Below are positions 1 to 13,800 of a stretch of DNA of 64,000 nt, in pieces. How positions within the stretch are numbered: position 1 is the first letter of the stretch; each line of letters begins with the position of its first letter. A program made the translations under genes and the position numbers. The notes under the pieces were generated by a model. The model was not told the DNA's origin and did not search any database. It saw nothing but the letters and a program-made list of their open reading frames with translations. The DNA comes from Sabellastarte sp. h YS-2021 (Eukaryota; Annelida; Polychaeta; Sabellida; Sabellidae). The stretch lies in the NCBI GenBank assembly GCA_964017235.1, contig OZ024935.1, positions 36,063,596 through 36,127,595 of the forward strand, read 5' to 3'.

Positions 1-140
1 GACGTTGGTTGGCAGTTTACAGTATAGAACCCTGACAAACTGTATGTACTGATTTCCTCTGCCCTTCCAACTACCCATCATGATATGACCTGTACAGAGT
101 TGAAAGCGACGTAAAACCCCAAATAATTAAATAAATTTAA
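1..140 (+). repeat. 3' part of a SINE, cut by the window edge
   Basis: This stretch matches, with scattered differences, the 3' body and tail of the SINE at 61152-61390. Both share a block around TGTATGTACTG, a block around CCAACTACCCATC, the string GTTGAAAGCGACGTAAAACC and an AAATAATTAAATAAAT-type tail. The tRNA-like head lies outside the window. Seen directly by comparing the two copies. The family name is not known to me. Confidence 0.8.
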
Positions 141-1445
141 AAAACTAATGCCTCAGTTACACCACAAGTGGTATTGGCTGTTTTTATAGATACTATGAAT
201 AACACCTAATTCTCTAATGTATTGCTCGATTTTTGTCAGTAAAGTTTGCATACTGTGACATTCCTTGCTTTCTATGATCTCTCACACACATAAGTTTTAA
301 ACTTTTATATCACTTACCATATAACTGCAGGGGGTCCCATCTGTTCTCTAGCTGTTCTACTGCCTTCCCTGGTAATTTTGTGTTATTTCTGTGTCTCCAG
401 TGAGGTCTAGTTTTTGTCATAACATTACTGTCTCTGGACATCTTCCCCTGCATCTTTTCTGTATCTCCTCAACAAGCCAATCAATAATGTGAGTGCGGAT
501 AAGCATTGTGATCAAATTAAATTTCCTCCATTGCCAGTAATGGAACTACTGTTATATTTCTTGATAATATGCAAAATTAATTCTTCAAAACTTTTACTGA
601 TTTAAAAAACATTTAAATACATTCCAAACATTCGCCAAATTGATCTTGCGGCATGCACTGTTATTTTGTGAAATACGCAAATTTACCTGCACAATTTCTA
701 AATTTATAAAATGTATAAAACTGTAAAGTAACTCCTTACATAAACAAAGAAAGGGTTGCATTTTGTACAAGATGTGTACATAAAACGTTAGGGGCACAGG
801 CGTTGAGATTCAGGCTCTTGTAAGCTAACTGCTTGAAAATGTAAATTTAGTTGTGGCTCTCTGTACAATGATCCATTATGTATGAGCACATTGTCTATTT
901 CAATTGACCTGTTCTTAAAATATATTGGTTATTTCTTATCTTTTGTTGCTGTTTTAATTGGCAGGATACCAACCAATTATAGGGTGTCTACTTAATAGAG
1001 TTTTACACTGCTGTTATTAATTTTATTGAGTTCACTGTAAACTATTGACTCACTGAAACATTAAATTTTGTACTAAATGTATTGGCCTTAACAATGCAGT
1101 TAATCCTGGTAAAATGTGTCGTCTAAACTGCTTTATAAATGAAAAAATTACCTTTTAAATAAATGAAAAAGTATCAACTGAAATTACTATTGCTATAAAT
1201 GAGACAGAAATTATTGGCATAGGTAGAGTTGGAGGGATACTTATGGTAACACAGAAGATTTTAGTCATTGTGTGATTCAAATGATTTACTCTGAGACTAA
1301 CAATAATCTTTGGGGAGACATCTCCTTACACTAATCAATCTCATGATTTATAATTGTGCTGACTTAACACTGTACCATGTTGATGATACATTTACTTACA
1401 TCACTGTAATTACACAATAATTTACATTACATTTACTGGCAAAAT
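141..1445. other. Non-coding stretch upstream of the channel gene
   Basis: No convincing exon on either strand, only short AT-rich open frames without splice context. It should contain the promoter and 5' untranslated region of the downstream gene, but I see no distinct TATA or initiator motif that I would defend. Confidence 0.5.
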
Positions 1446-1854
1446 ATGCAGCTGATACTTTGGTTAGTATTTCTGTTAATACTAGCAGTTTCTTCAGCTG
1501 AACATAACAGCATCGGTGCAGTGAGAAATAATCAGAGTAAGAACAAACTCAATCCAGGAATAAAACTTTCTGCCCTCAGACAAAGTGTTCATCCATATGC
1601 TTTTAAGTCAAATGAGTTTGAAAATGATACGTTTAAAGGCCCGGTGTCAAGCCATCTGGATCGAATCCTGGGAGTATGCTTTGAATCAGAGGCCATCTTG
1701 GAATATACTGACATCTCAAATCAGTCACAAGACACAGAATATTTTATGAATGATGAACAGGTGGTATTCCCTGTGAGAAAACAGCTGCAAGATTTAATAA
1801 TAGAAACAGGCATGTCTCAGGATTACAAGTATATACCTGTTATAGAAAGTCCAG
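1446..1854 (+). CDS. Channel gene exon 1: signal peptide and S1
   Basis: ATG at 1446 opens a hydrophobic leader (MQLILWLVFLLILAVSSA) with a plausible cleavage after residue 18. The rest has a lobe-like string HPYAFKSNEF...FKG...LDRIL (P, then FKG, then LD) reminiscent of the start of iGluR S1, and ends KYIPVIESPG, which lines up with the S1-M1 linker of iGluRs. The donor is CCAG|GTGAGT, phase 1. The canonical iGluR arginine motif (T-x-x-x-x-R) is not recognisable. Confidence 0.85.
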
Positions 1855-4800
1855 GTGAGTAATATTGTAGCTTTATTTCAACATGTTTCAAAAATATACA
1901 ATGAACTAGTCATAGAGAATATCATGTGAGTGTGTAACGTCATAGTTTTTTTTCAGTTTATTGAAGTATATACTAGCTATAGAAAGTCCAGATGACTTAG
2001 TATGTATCAGAAATAAAAATTGGGTAAATTACATTATAACATTTTGTTTCAACTTTGTTCAAGTATGTATCATTCATGGAAAGTCCAAGTTAAGTTATAT
2101 CATACGCTCAAGTTTTTTCAAGTATGTATCAGTCATAAAAAATCCAAATGAGTTACACATGGCATCAAATAAAATCATTTCAAGTATATATTGGTCATAG
2201 AAATGCTGTATTAATTTCAACCTCATTGGATGGTAAGTACAGCTTAGTGGAGAGTCAGTGAATGAGGCAAAATTCCTAATCACATGTTATTTCCTTTTTC
2301 GTCCAAAATAATGGATTATAACTGTCTCTCATAGCATAACCACTTGGTATGGTTTCATCTCACCATTAGACTACTTACTTTGCTATTAAACATGTTTTAA
2401 GAATGAAATTACCTCTCAAAATGTTCTTATGTTTTCACTAGGTGCTGTGATACTGATAGAAGATGAGAGGCAAAGGAGGTATATTTTGATTGAATTCTTT
2501 GAGGAATGTTGGTCATTTGCTTTACTTGTATTCAGTTCTGTCCTACTAGCTGGCATCATTATTTGGATATTGGTAAGTACAATGTGTTTTGTTGCAGAAC
2601 ACTGATAAATGAGGTTTCTGAACTGCAATTGTAACATTAACCATCACACCTCTGAAGGTGTGTATTTGCAATCATCTGACTGGAGTTGAAGAAGAACAAC
2701 TGGCAGCTGTCTGTCAATGTCCTGTGGCATAAGACAGTGTACTATGCTTCACTGTGTGCTACATATTCTTCTGAATAAGATTAAGTTTTTATGTACTTTG
2801 CACTAAAATATTTTCAACAATTTTCACAACTTAGAAAGATATGGCAATAACTGTTGAAAATGAACCTATCAAGTAATATTGTTCAAGTTGAATGGTTGCT
2901 GTAAAACCAGTAAAACCTTGATCCCAGTCAAAAGTTTGACTATCTGTTGAGAAACTATTATATTCATGTTTATATTTACCCCTTTGGTAAAATGAAAACC
3001 TAAATTTAAAATATTATGTAAAATAGAGTGTAAATAATGTTATAGTGGAAAAGGAGGATCTGATACAGTACACATTGTCTGAACAATCAAAAAAGAGGGA
3101 TTAAATTTTGATTTTCTTTTTTCAAATTTTGCATTAAGTTATGGACAGCTGTATATTAAATAAATTATCCTTGACATGTAACCCATCCTTCAGGTCATGC
3201 TTTAAAAATAAAAATACCATATGAATATATTAACTTGGTTTTTGAAACACATGCTTTAAATAGGCTCTTGGCATGTCTGAAAGCAAGTTTGGTATTTGTG
3301 ATATTTTGCAATGGGATAACTGAAATTCTGTCAGGTATCTAACTGCTGTTGCAGAAAAGTTCTCATATAGAAATTAAACCTAACTTTACAATCAAACTTC
3401 GGATGGAATTTTTTCTTGAAAATTTCCAAGGTAATATCAGAGAAGTAATATCAAAGAAGAAAATAAGATTTAAGACATTGATGTGTTGATGTGTAGTCTC
3501 AACATGTTTAAAACAGTTTGATTTTGGAATTGTGTCCATTGTTTGGCCTACATATCTTCCCAATATGCAGTTATTACTTTGCCATAACTCAATTTGCCTA
3601 TTGCAGGATCACCAGAGAAATACTGAAGAGTTTCCAGAACCCTTTCTTAAAGGTAGTTGGGAAGGGATATGGTGGGCTTTTGTAACCATGACAACAGTTG
3701 GGTAGGTTTGAATCATATTAAGAATAAAACTCCTGTCAATAGTGTGTCACCCAAACTGAAAAAAATTCCACCTTCTTGAAATTGAATGAAACTGTGTTTA
3801 TATATAGAACACATACTGGGTTCTCCTGAAGCAATTGAAACCAAGAGACAAGCACATGTAAGTGAGAAAATAATCAGTGGCATTTGCCTACTAAAAATAC
3901 AACAGTCTGTATATTATTTGAAAAATTTATTAAAGTAAGGAATTTGATGGTATCATTTCTGTATTTTGAGACTCTTATAAAGTAAAACAAAGTACAAAGT
4001 ACCATTATAAAATGCTTGTTAACTATAATAACTGCAGTGACAATAATATGTTTATGTAATATTAGATATGATATATTCAGTGCATTCGGTTCTTGGGTGT
4101 ATTTGTAGGTTATTGTAAAATTAAACAAATTACAAGATAAATTAAAATAACAAATTTTTTCACATATATGTGAGCTAGATATGGAGACCGTTTCCCACGA
4201 TCTATACCTGGGCGTATCTTTGGACTGCTGTGGATGCTTGTGGGTATCATCATGATGTCCATCTTCACTGCTACCCTCACCATGGCATTCACTTCTGATC
4301 AGTCTGAAGAGGCTACAATAAACGGATCTAAGGTTTTTGTGTTAAACTAAACTCACATACAAAGATTACATTGCTTTATGTTAATACATATAATTGCACA
4401 CACTAAAATGCTGAACACTTTATTGGATCTGAAAATGTCCATTATGCTCAATTACTTACATTTGATGTTCAGTATTCATGATTCAGAACTATGATCTATG
4501 TTCAACCTAAGCCAAAATATTAGTCTTCAGATTCACTCATGCCATTAACTTTCAGATTAATTAATTTATCTCCTTGTTTGTAGTTGGGTGTCCTTCGGGG
4601 ATCAAGAGAAGAAATCTTGGCAATCAAAGGGGGTGCTCAGGTTAAAGGTACATGGAATATTATTGGATTTTTAAAGCCTTATTTCCTAGACAAACAAAAA
4701 TAGGTAACAAAAATACATCAAAAGCATACTGTCAAAAAATACTTTTGCCCAAGGTTTTATTAGCTTACCATTAGACCACCCTCTGATGGGAAGATATTGT

Positions 4801-7800
4801 ACCTGAAAAACAGTAGATAGAATTAGATTAGTATATTAACCTGCTCTATCTTCTTTTTATTATAAATAAATCCTTGAACCAGAATATTCAAACTACTATA
4901 TTATTTCAACATTGAACGAAAACAACTCCAAAAAAAGACAAAAAGCAACGGTGTTAGTGGGAATGTGGTTTTCAGGTTTGGTAAATTCTCCTGAAATATA
5001 GGCTGTTGCACTATGACTCCAGTGTTTGAAAACTTCTAACCGTTGTTGCTTTTAAATATGGCTGAATTTTTTGGAGAGCACTTATATACTTTAATTGTTA
5101 TCTATATTAAAGTGCGAAAGTGTTTCTTGTCTGGTTCCCTTATCACCTTTCTTTACAAAACGGCTCCGATATATTACTCTGGCTTCTTGATCCCGTTACT
5201 CTGCAATAAATGGTCTGGTATTGGCCACCATTTTAGACAATTGGTGTTAGTAGTTATGCTTGGCAGTAGGAGAGAAAAAATTAAACAAAATGCTTTCTAG
5301 TCAACTAAATTTGTGCACACTTTTACGTGTTTTGCTTTAACTTAAACCACATTTTTGATATCAGACAATAGAAAAAGTGTGAATTCTTTTTTATGAATCC
5401 ACACTTTTCAGCTTCAGAATCCATGCTTTTAAGTTTAAGAATTCACACTTTTCATGTAAAGAATCCACATTTTTTAGATTAAAAATTCACACTTTTTAAA
5501 TTGTTTAATTTAATGGCCCTGATGACAATGTAATCAGGTAAACATAGTTTGACAATTTCAATGTTGACTTTTTTAAGAAGTGTGTTTTATGAGCCTACAT
5601 TTTAACAATCTACACAAATAAACCACGGTATATACAAATGAAGCACTTCACTTTGTATAAAAATCATAATCATTTCACAAAAGAAAATATTTGAAACTTG
5701 ATATTGACTTTGAAACAAGCAGTCTTAACATTTGGAACCGAACTTGCTTTCAATATTTATAAGCAATTTTACAATCCCTGGTGTATTTGGTGATGTAAAA
5801 CAAGTGGCAGTTGTACAAGTATCTTGTCCTAAAAATACCCAAATGTAAGATGGAGAATTATAAAGCTTCATTGGCGAACAAGCTTCTTAGGATATCATAT
5901 ATGACTGAAGCACAATTTTTCTTTATCCCACAATGCAAAACATTTTGTAACAAGGGAAAAGGGTATTTTGGTCCCTAGCATGAGTACAAAGCCATCAGAG
6001 ACACTAGTAGTGCACTAGCATTTATGAAAGTCTTAACTTAGATACATCCCACAGCTGGTCCCGAACTGAGACGGTCACCCATCCAAGTACTAACATAGCT
6101 GCTTAATTTCAGTGAGCAAACAAATAGTCATCACTCTGTGCCACAATTCATGAAAGTCCGATGCAAGAAGGACATATGTATGGGAAAAATCAAAAGGACA
6201 TGTGTCTTTTTAGCTATTTGAGAGCAAGAGAGAGAAATTCAGAATCCACAGGTGTTGTCAATTCCATCAAAGTCCAGAGACAAAAAAAAGTAATCCGTAG
6301 AAGCGCGAGCTCTATCGAGGCTCACGCTTAAAAACACCATGTGTGACCCACATCCATTTACAATCATTTCCATATTGCTGTGGTGTATCTGAATTGATAT
6401 GATATGCAAATCATCACTGGTAAAATTATCCATCCAAAGTGAAGCAGTGAATGCAGCATGGTTAATGTCTGAATTTTAGACAAGAATACAATGAAATATC
6501 ATTTGATGCTGAATCAATTTTGGGAACAGTATTTAATGATGGTGTTTTTCTGAGAAAGTAGTACAGAATTTTGTTTTGGCATTTGATAGGGCAATCGATA
6601 ATTTGAATGTCAACATTTGTATTGACATTTTTGGGCAATTAATTTAAGATTTAATAAATTGTATAAATAACACAATAAAATGCAATGAAATCTAGCAAAA
6701 TACCTTATGTTTTCACATCACTGTGCATGGTCTATTTCCTTAATGTATTGTTTCTCCAAATCCTTTCAACCTATAGTCACTAATATTTTATGCTGGTGTT
6801 CCACTGGAGGTGACCCTACAGCCGACCCTACAACTCGGGTCAGCTGCAAAAGTCGGGGACAAAAATCCACAAAAAAGGGCAGGAAAATTCTGGGTCGGTT
6901 GCACCTCCCCGACAGGATGTGATACATCCAGGCTTGTCTGGATCTAGAGGCTGACCAGCCTTGGGGTTGGGATGTTTTGTACAGGACTGGTCTGGAAACT
7001 ACCAGGATAAGCCCTACACTCCTAGCAGACAAGCTGTGTCAAGTCCCGACAAGCTGTACTGACAAACAGACTGGACAGGAGAAATATACAGAATCACCAC
7101 GACCAAATGTGCATTCGGTACTGTCATTACACTTTTTAATGAATTTTTCACATGACCTAAACATCCAACTTTACTTTTTTGTTATTTTAATTATAGTTTC
7201 AAGATTTTGTTTTAATATTATATGAGAAATAAATCAATGTATGTCTGCTTCAGATTATGAACGAAAAAGTCATTTAAAATATAAAATTTCCAATTAAAAT
7301 GCTATATCCTGTGGCAAGAAGCATAGCGAGATATGTTTCTAACAATATCTCACCTGACAATGAAACCCTCTTGCTTGTTGTTGCATTTTATACTCAAATT
7401 TTGAGCTTCTGGGAAAGACCCTGCTGTAGTTCTGGTCACATGATGGGATACAAATATTTATTATTGACCTAGTTTCCGATTTGTTGATTGGTCGACACAT
7501 GATCCTCTTTTTCCCCCAAAATTGCTTATGGGTTTTTACAGTGAGAAGAAATATCTTGTGATTGGATCCAAATAGTTTTTTTAAATTGCTCTGGTGAAAT
7601 ATGCCGAGAATTTAATTATTATGTGACTAAATAAACCACTTTTTAAGGTTTCTCAATTATTTAAAGCATTCATGTGGAATTTAACTATCTGTTAACTTCA
7701 AAACTATGATCACTTGCACTGTTTTTTGTCATATTTTCATCCACATCATGCTGGAAATGGACTGCAAATGGGCAGTACTAAGTTGCCAAAGGCAAGCCGG

Positions 7801-10800
7801 CTTCATGTTAGGACAAGCCTGGAGTTATAAGGACAAGCCTGCAAGGGTTACAGACAAGCCTGGGTGTGTCAGATAAGACATGAAGTGACTAGGACAAGCC
7901 TGTTACCAGGGGGGCAGAGCCTAGGTCGGGGGGAGGGGGGGGGGTGTGTGTGGTGGGGGTCAGGGAAATATCAAACATGTTTGATATTTTGCCGACTCTC
8001 CCCAACAGGCCTGGAAACTACAACCAACCCTAACCGACTATGTAAATATTGTTCTCGACCCTCGAAAAAAAATTCCTTAGTTACCGACAAGTCAGCTCCA
8101 GTGGAACACCAGCATTGTATATATTGTGTAATAAATTAGCTTTGTATGTCCTTTCACTGGACATAGTTGCAAAGATGCAAATTTGACACCAGCAGAATAC
8201 AAAAGAATTAATTAAATCAATTGAACATTTTCAGAGTCAACACTTTTTATCAATGTTCAGGTCACCTCATTCAATGTAAATAGACATTTAGGCCAAATAT
8301 AAACAAACTCGAAAGTGTGAATTTGTGAATCATAAAATTACTTGGCCTTCGGCCTCGTATTTTCTGATTCATGAGTCCACACTTTCTCATGATTTCTCAT
8401 ACACAGAATATTGCCATCCCAATTATTATTATCTTTGATTAGCAATTTTTTATGTTATGTTATTTGGTAAAAATAGTTTGAATACATACAAAATTGGAGC
8501 AATAATTACTGAAAATAAATTACGATCAAGGCTTCCTGATACATGACATAGTAATGCTGAATTCTTTCGATATAATTATGACTACAGTTCATAGCCTAAA
8601 ATGCATGTAACTGTGTCAGTTGGGTAGTAAATACTAAACACCAGCTAACGACATGTCAAAGAATGCAGCATTAATAGGTGAAGGTCAGTGTGGGCAATAC
8701 CAGTCCTTTATTGTTGTAAAAATTAGTGGTGACCCATCTGTGAGAACTTTTGAAACTTACAAATCACTGGCTGGCTGGATAAACCATTTGAAATTCGTCA
8801 ATCAGATCTGCTGGGCCATCCTACAGGAATTCCAGGGAGAGTATCCAGCATGCCCTACCACTGTTGAAAAATGAAATCAGATCGAATAGAGGTTCAGAAA
8901 CAGAATGAATGTCTCCCATGCTGTTGGAACACTAGATAAAAAACATATCCCCATGAAAATTATTTCCAATGAATGTCCAACAAATTTCTACCAAGTTTCA
9001 AACAAATTGTTAGAGAAGTCCCAAAGTATCACAATGTTCCTAACAAATAAGTTCTTCCATTATCACCCATCCAAAGTTAAACATATCCTAACAAAAAATT
9101 ACCAAAGAAAAGATTCCAAATGCCCAATCAAATGTTTCAAAAATTGTAAAGTTAAAAGTTTCAAGTTATATTTGACACATAATCCAAATTTTGAGTGATA
9201 AATGTCCAAATTTCACAAAATTCATCTAGCCCTTTTTAAGCCAATCTCCAAATAAAATAAAATATTCTTTTAAACATGTAAATAAAATTTCCAAAAAAAA
9301 AATGTTAAAAAATTTTTAAAAACCAAAATTTATAAAGTAAAAGAAAGTTTAAGCAAAAACACTTTTACAAAAAAGAAGTTTTGCAAAAAATACATTTGTT
9401 TCGGTACTCATTCACTGACCCACTCACTCAGTCATTCAATCAGTCACTCACTCATTGGTGTTGAACCGTGTTGACTGACTGGCCTGAGATTTTATGTATT
9501 GCTTTCTCTCCCAGAGATGATAACAGATGGTGGGTTGAAACTCTTTGTTGGGCTGATCGTGAAATGTAACTGTCTTAATGTCCCTGGCACTTGGGCTTGT
9601 ACTGATTGAAGAATCTAGCTTGCTTGTGATGTTTGAATCATTTGTGTGTCATTTGTGAACAATTATCATCAGAATGTAGAAGCTGCTGGCTGCTGTGGTT
9701 GGATTAAGAGAGTGTGGCACATAGGTTGAAGTGGCACTGGTTTTTAAAGTTTAAAAGTTTAGTTTTTAAAAGTCTGAAATTCTGTGCTCCACTTCTGTGA
9801 CAAGTTAGTTACAGTATGCTATTCTGGTGGTCTCCCAAAATTAAATTTAACATTGACTCCATCTCTGAAAACTGATCTAGGACCTGCTGGACTACTGATG
9901 ATGGGTGGGACACTACATTGACAGTGCTGGCAATGGATGGCTGGTGTGTGTCAGAGTGAATGCTGGTCTCCAAACTGTCTGTGTGTACAGAGCCTCTGGC
10001 TAAGTTGTGTGCAGAGCCTACACTGGCACTAGGTCCTCTGTTTGGAGACTTGAACCCTGAGGACTTGATGATGCACTTCCATCTGATGTGTGGCTTGAGA
10101 AACTGAAACTTGCTCTGTATCTAGTACTGTCTTTCAGTCAATTCCTTCGACACCTGGCCAGACTTGGACTATGTAAGTTTGCTATACTGTGCAAAAACAT
10201 GTTTTCAGATCTGGACAGAGAATTTGCGTCTCCTGGCAAAGGTTTCCCCAGAGGATATCGCCCTTGCCTTGTTCTGGAAGAGCTTGTTGGTCTTGTGAGT
10301 CAGTGGTCCACCGTCTCAATCCTTGAGCACTCCATGGAAGTTTTAAAATGTTTAAAATTTTCACCTCTGAGCGTCTTGCCATCAGTCATCATCATTCACC
10401 ATACTATGTCAGTACTAGAACGGTATTACAGATAACTATGTATGTCAGTCCCTGTCAGAAGCTAACCTTGCACACATTTTGTGGCATGGTGAGGTGAAAT
10501 AATGTACTAATCGGTGGGCCACTGTTGGGACACGGGGACTGAAGGTTACACACTTGTAATGGCATTTTTATCAATGGTGGTGGATGGTCTGCCACTGTCA
10601 AGCTTCTTATTTGCTAGTGTTACACAAGTTTGAGTAAAGTCTCTGAAATTGACTGAAGGCTATGCTTGAGTGACAATTTATCGAAGGTTAGAGGAAGTGA
10701 AATACTGATCCAGGGGACAACTTTATTTGGAAATAAGGTATGCTCACTGATAGATGTATCTTTATTTGGATGGCCATCTTGAGGGAACACTGGAACAGGA

Positions 10801-13800
10801 AAATCTCTTCTTCATAATATTAATGAGTTTTATTTTGTGATTGAACTCTTTGTGATTGAAGCATTACCTAACATGACAAAGAAGAAGTCAGTGCATGCAA
10901 ACCCGCATTGTTCAGGGGATAGTGCACGTGAAGTGACAGACCGTAACAAGTCCCTGCAGACCTGCACTGTAAGTATTAAAATTTAATTTCATAGTAATTA
11001 CTTGCGTAGAAATAGTTACATTTCTCATCAGAATAATTGTTAATCAGTGAAATTACAAGAAAGAAAAAAAGTTTAATGTAACCGGCAAATGCAATGGTGT
11101 TTAATTAAATCTATGGTTTGTATTACAAGTGTGTTCAGTTGATTGTTTTTCGTTTATAAAAAAATAAAATTTTCAGGTGGTGGTAGAAACAAGTGTCATG
11201 GCCATGTTCCTCCTCCAATGTCTACATGTTTATTTTAATCTTGTCTTTGTAGCTACGGCAGTACATAATTGAATGCATGTTTTTTTGTTTGTAATTTCAG
11301 TTGGCAACTGTGACTATACAGAGTGAGCTAGCTGCAGTCGCGGGTTCATTTTCATTACCCACCACACTGGTACCATTTTAGTTTAACTGCCTCTGTTTTA
11401 CCAGATGATAATGAGGAAGAGGTTTTGGCGGGGCCAGCTGACCAGTTACTCCCCTGCATCCAGCAGGAGGTTCAGGAGGGAGAGTCGAGACACCAAAGAT
11501 ATTCTGAATCTCTTGAAGCTTACAACAAACGTATGCAGAAGACACTTGAGCTGATTACCACACCTTGTCTGCTTCCACTCCTGACTTAAAGAGGTCCTGG
11601 TGCCTTTGGATGGAAGCATCTGTCAAGCATATCTGCCCGTGCTTGTGGATATTCTTGCAAGACCAGTCTTACCAGATGATAATGAAATACTTGGATCAGT
11701 CTGCAGCTATCCGGCAGGGTACATAATTCAGGGCAGTAGGAACTGCAGAACATCTTGACTTATCTTTCGACAGATGGTACCTCACCTATAGTGTCACAGG
11801 AGCCTACTGCTGCCGGGGTGATGTCCCCTACACCATCTGCTGCTTCTGAGTCTCAAATCCTGACCATCACGACTGAGATCCCTGCCAGCTTGACTCAGTT
11901 CTCTTTAACTGAGCTGGGGAATGTTTCTCTCAATCTTTTGCAGGTGCTACTGCTCTGGCAGTAAACCAGCTACCCCCATGATATTGAAATGATGATATTG
12001 AGATGATGTACACTTTTTATTCTAAATCTGTTTTATTTCACACTTTGGATATTGTTCATACTGTTTACTGAAACATTTGTTGATTTTCTGTATCAATACT
12101 GAACATCATTCACACCAATTTTCTTTCATGAAATGTAATGGAAGCACAGTTAACTGAATAAGTGTTTGAAATGGATGAATTCATTTTGAGCTTTTTGGGC
12201 TTATCACCTTTACTGGCTTATCACCTTTACCAGAAACTGAATAGCTGCATTTTTTATCTGATGAAGGAGTTAAGCGTTAAGACCTCAAAGTACATTTATT
12301 TTTTTTTAGATTCTTCTTGTTTTCACTTTGTTTCCATTATATTTGGCGCAGGTTTTTTGTTGGTTTGAATTGCCTCTAACTCTTACCTAGTAATCAGAAT
12401 GCACAGTGGTTTGGGTCTCTAACATCTGTTGCTCATTATCATTATTACTTTTATGACTGGTCTGATTGTAAATATTTCTTTTGGGCCTTTCTAGATTGTA
12501 ATTACTTAGGTCTGACCTGTTTTTATGGTTCTAAGTAAGTTTTAAGATTTTATATCTTATGTAAGATACTGCTGACAGAAGTACCTTTGGCCTTGTTTGT
12601 GTGTTTAGTTGTAATAATTTGAGGTATCTTACAGCTGTAGGTACCACTATTGGTTTAATTTTACTTTTTGAGGTTTTAAACAGTTGACAGTACCACTGTT
12701 AGTTTGAGCTGTAGTTTTAATATTTCAAGTGACTTAGTTACAGGTGACTGTTTCACTGTTCGCATGAGTAAGACATTTAGAGCTGATGGTTAAGACTGTT
12801 GGCGTACTGCAGTAATATTTTAATTTCTCTTATTTCAAGTAGTTACAACTGTCAGCACTAATATTGGTCTATTTGGTTTTTCATTGGTGATGTTTAACAT
12901 TGGTGCTTTTTATAGCTACCATAACAAGTGTTGGTTTCACTGTAATTTTTAATGCTTTAAGTAACTTAACTTACAGCTGGCTGTGTCACTGCTGGTCTTG
13001 GGTGTGTGCCTTTCAACTTCTCAAGTAGGTCACGTTTAATTTTCATTTTTATTAGTTCTTACATTTACAGCTGTCAGTAGTACAGTTAGCTTTGTATTGG
13101 TGATTAGTAACATTTAGTGATTAGTAAGTTTTTTTACAGTTGGCGGTCCTACCGGTGGCCAGTGTGGTGTTTTCTTGCTATACTTTAAGTTACAGTGTTT
13201 CTGCTAGCCATGTAACTGTTGGCTTCTGATGTGTTTGTTGTGATTATACTTCAAACCCTTTTGGTATACCTTTGTAATGAGTAGTAGTTTGTGAGTCATG
13301 GTGTACTGCTAATGAATTTTTTCTTCTGTTCACTTGTGTTATTTATTTGGTACTTTTTTCTTGTGAAATAAATGCAATTAATAACTATATATTTCTGTTT
13401 TTCAATTGACTGCCATAGTCAGTCAGGCTTCAATGTGACCTCTTAACTCTACCTTCGATAAGCATCATAAGATTTGTCAAAGTGACACTTTGTCCAGCCC
13501 AGAGGTTGCAGTGATTTTCAGTTGCATATGAAGTTGGTAGCCAAATATTAGATGTGACTTTTGATTTGACCTTTTCAGCGACTTTTATTCAGACAGACTA
13601 AAGTTGCAAGAAATAACTAACTTTAAATTAATCAACCTATAACTTTATAGCACTTAATACAAAATACGTTTAGCTTTAGAAATTAAATTTTAATTTATAC
13701 ATTTGACAGAAGAAAACTGTCCAACAGCACAGTTCATCACAGTGCATAAACAAACTAGATCATATCATTCTACCATGGAACAGCCCCAACAGGGTTATTG

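Noticed and set aside
3607..4332. Ordinary two-helix potassium channel (inward rectifier or two-pore type)
   Set aside because: The M2 end (SIFTATLTMAF), the S2-type lobe after it, the third helix and the signal peptide fit the glutamate receptor plan and not these families.
7921..7960. Telomeric or regulatory G-quadruplex of the channel gene
   Set aside because: The G-run is inside a transposon, shows no telomere-like periodicity and is far from any exon.
10088..10435. 115-codon open frame as a host gene
   Set aside because: No recognisable motif, no splice context and an equally long frame on the opposite strand. It lies between transposon remnants.
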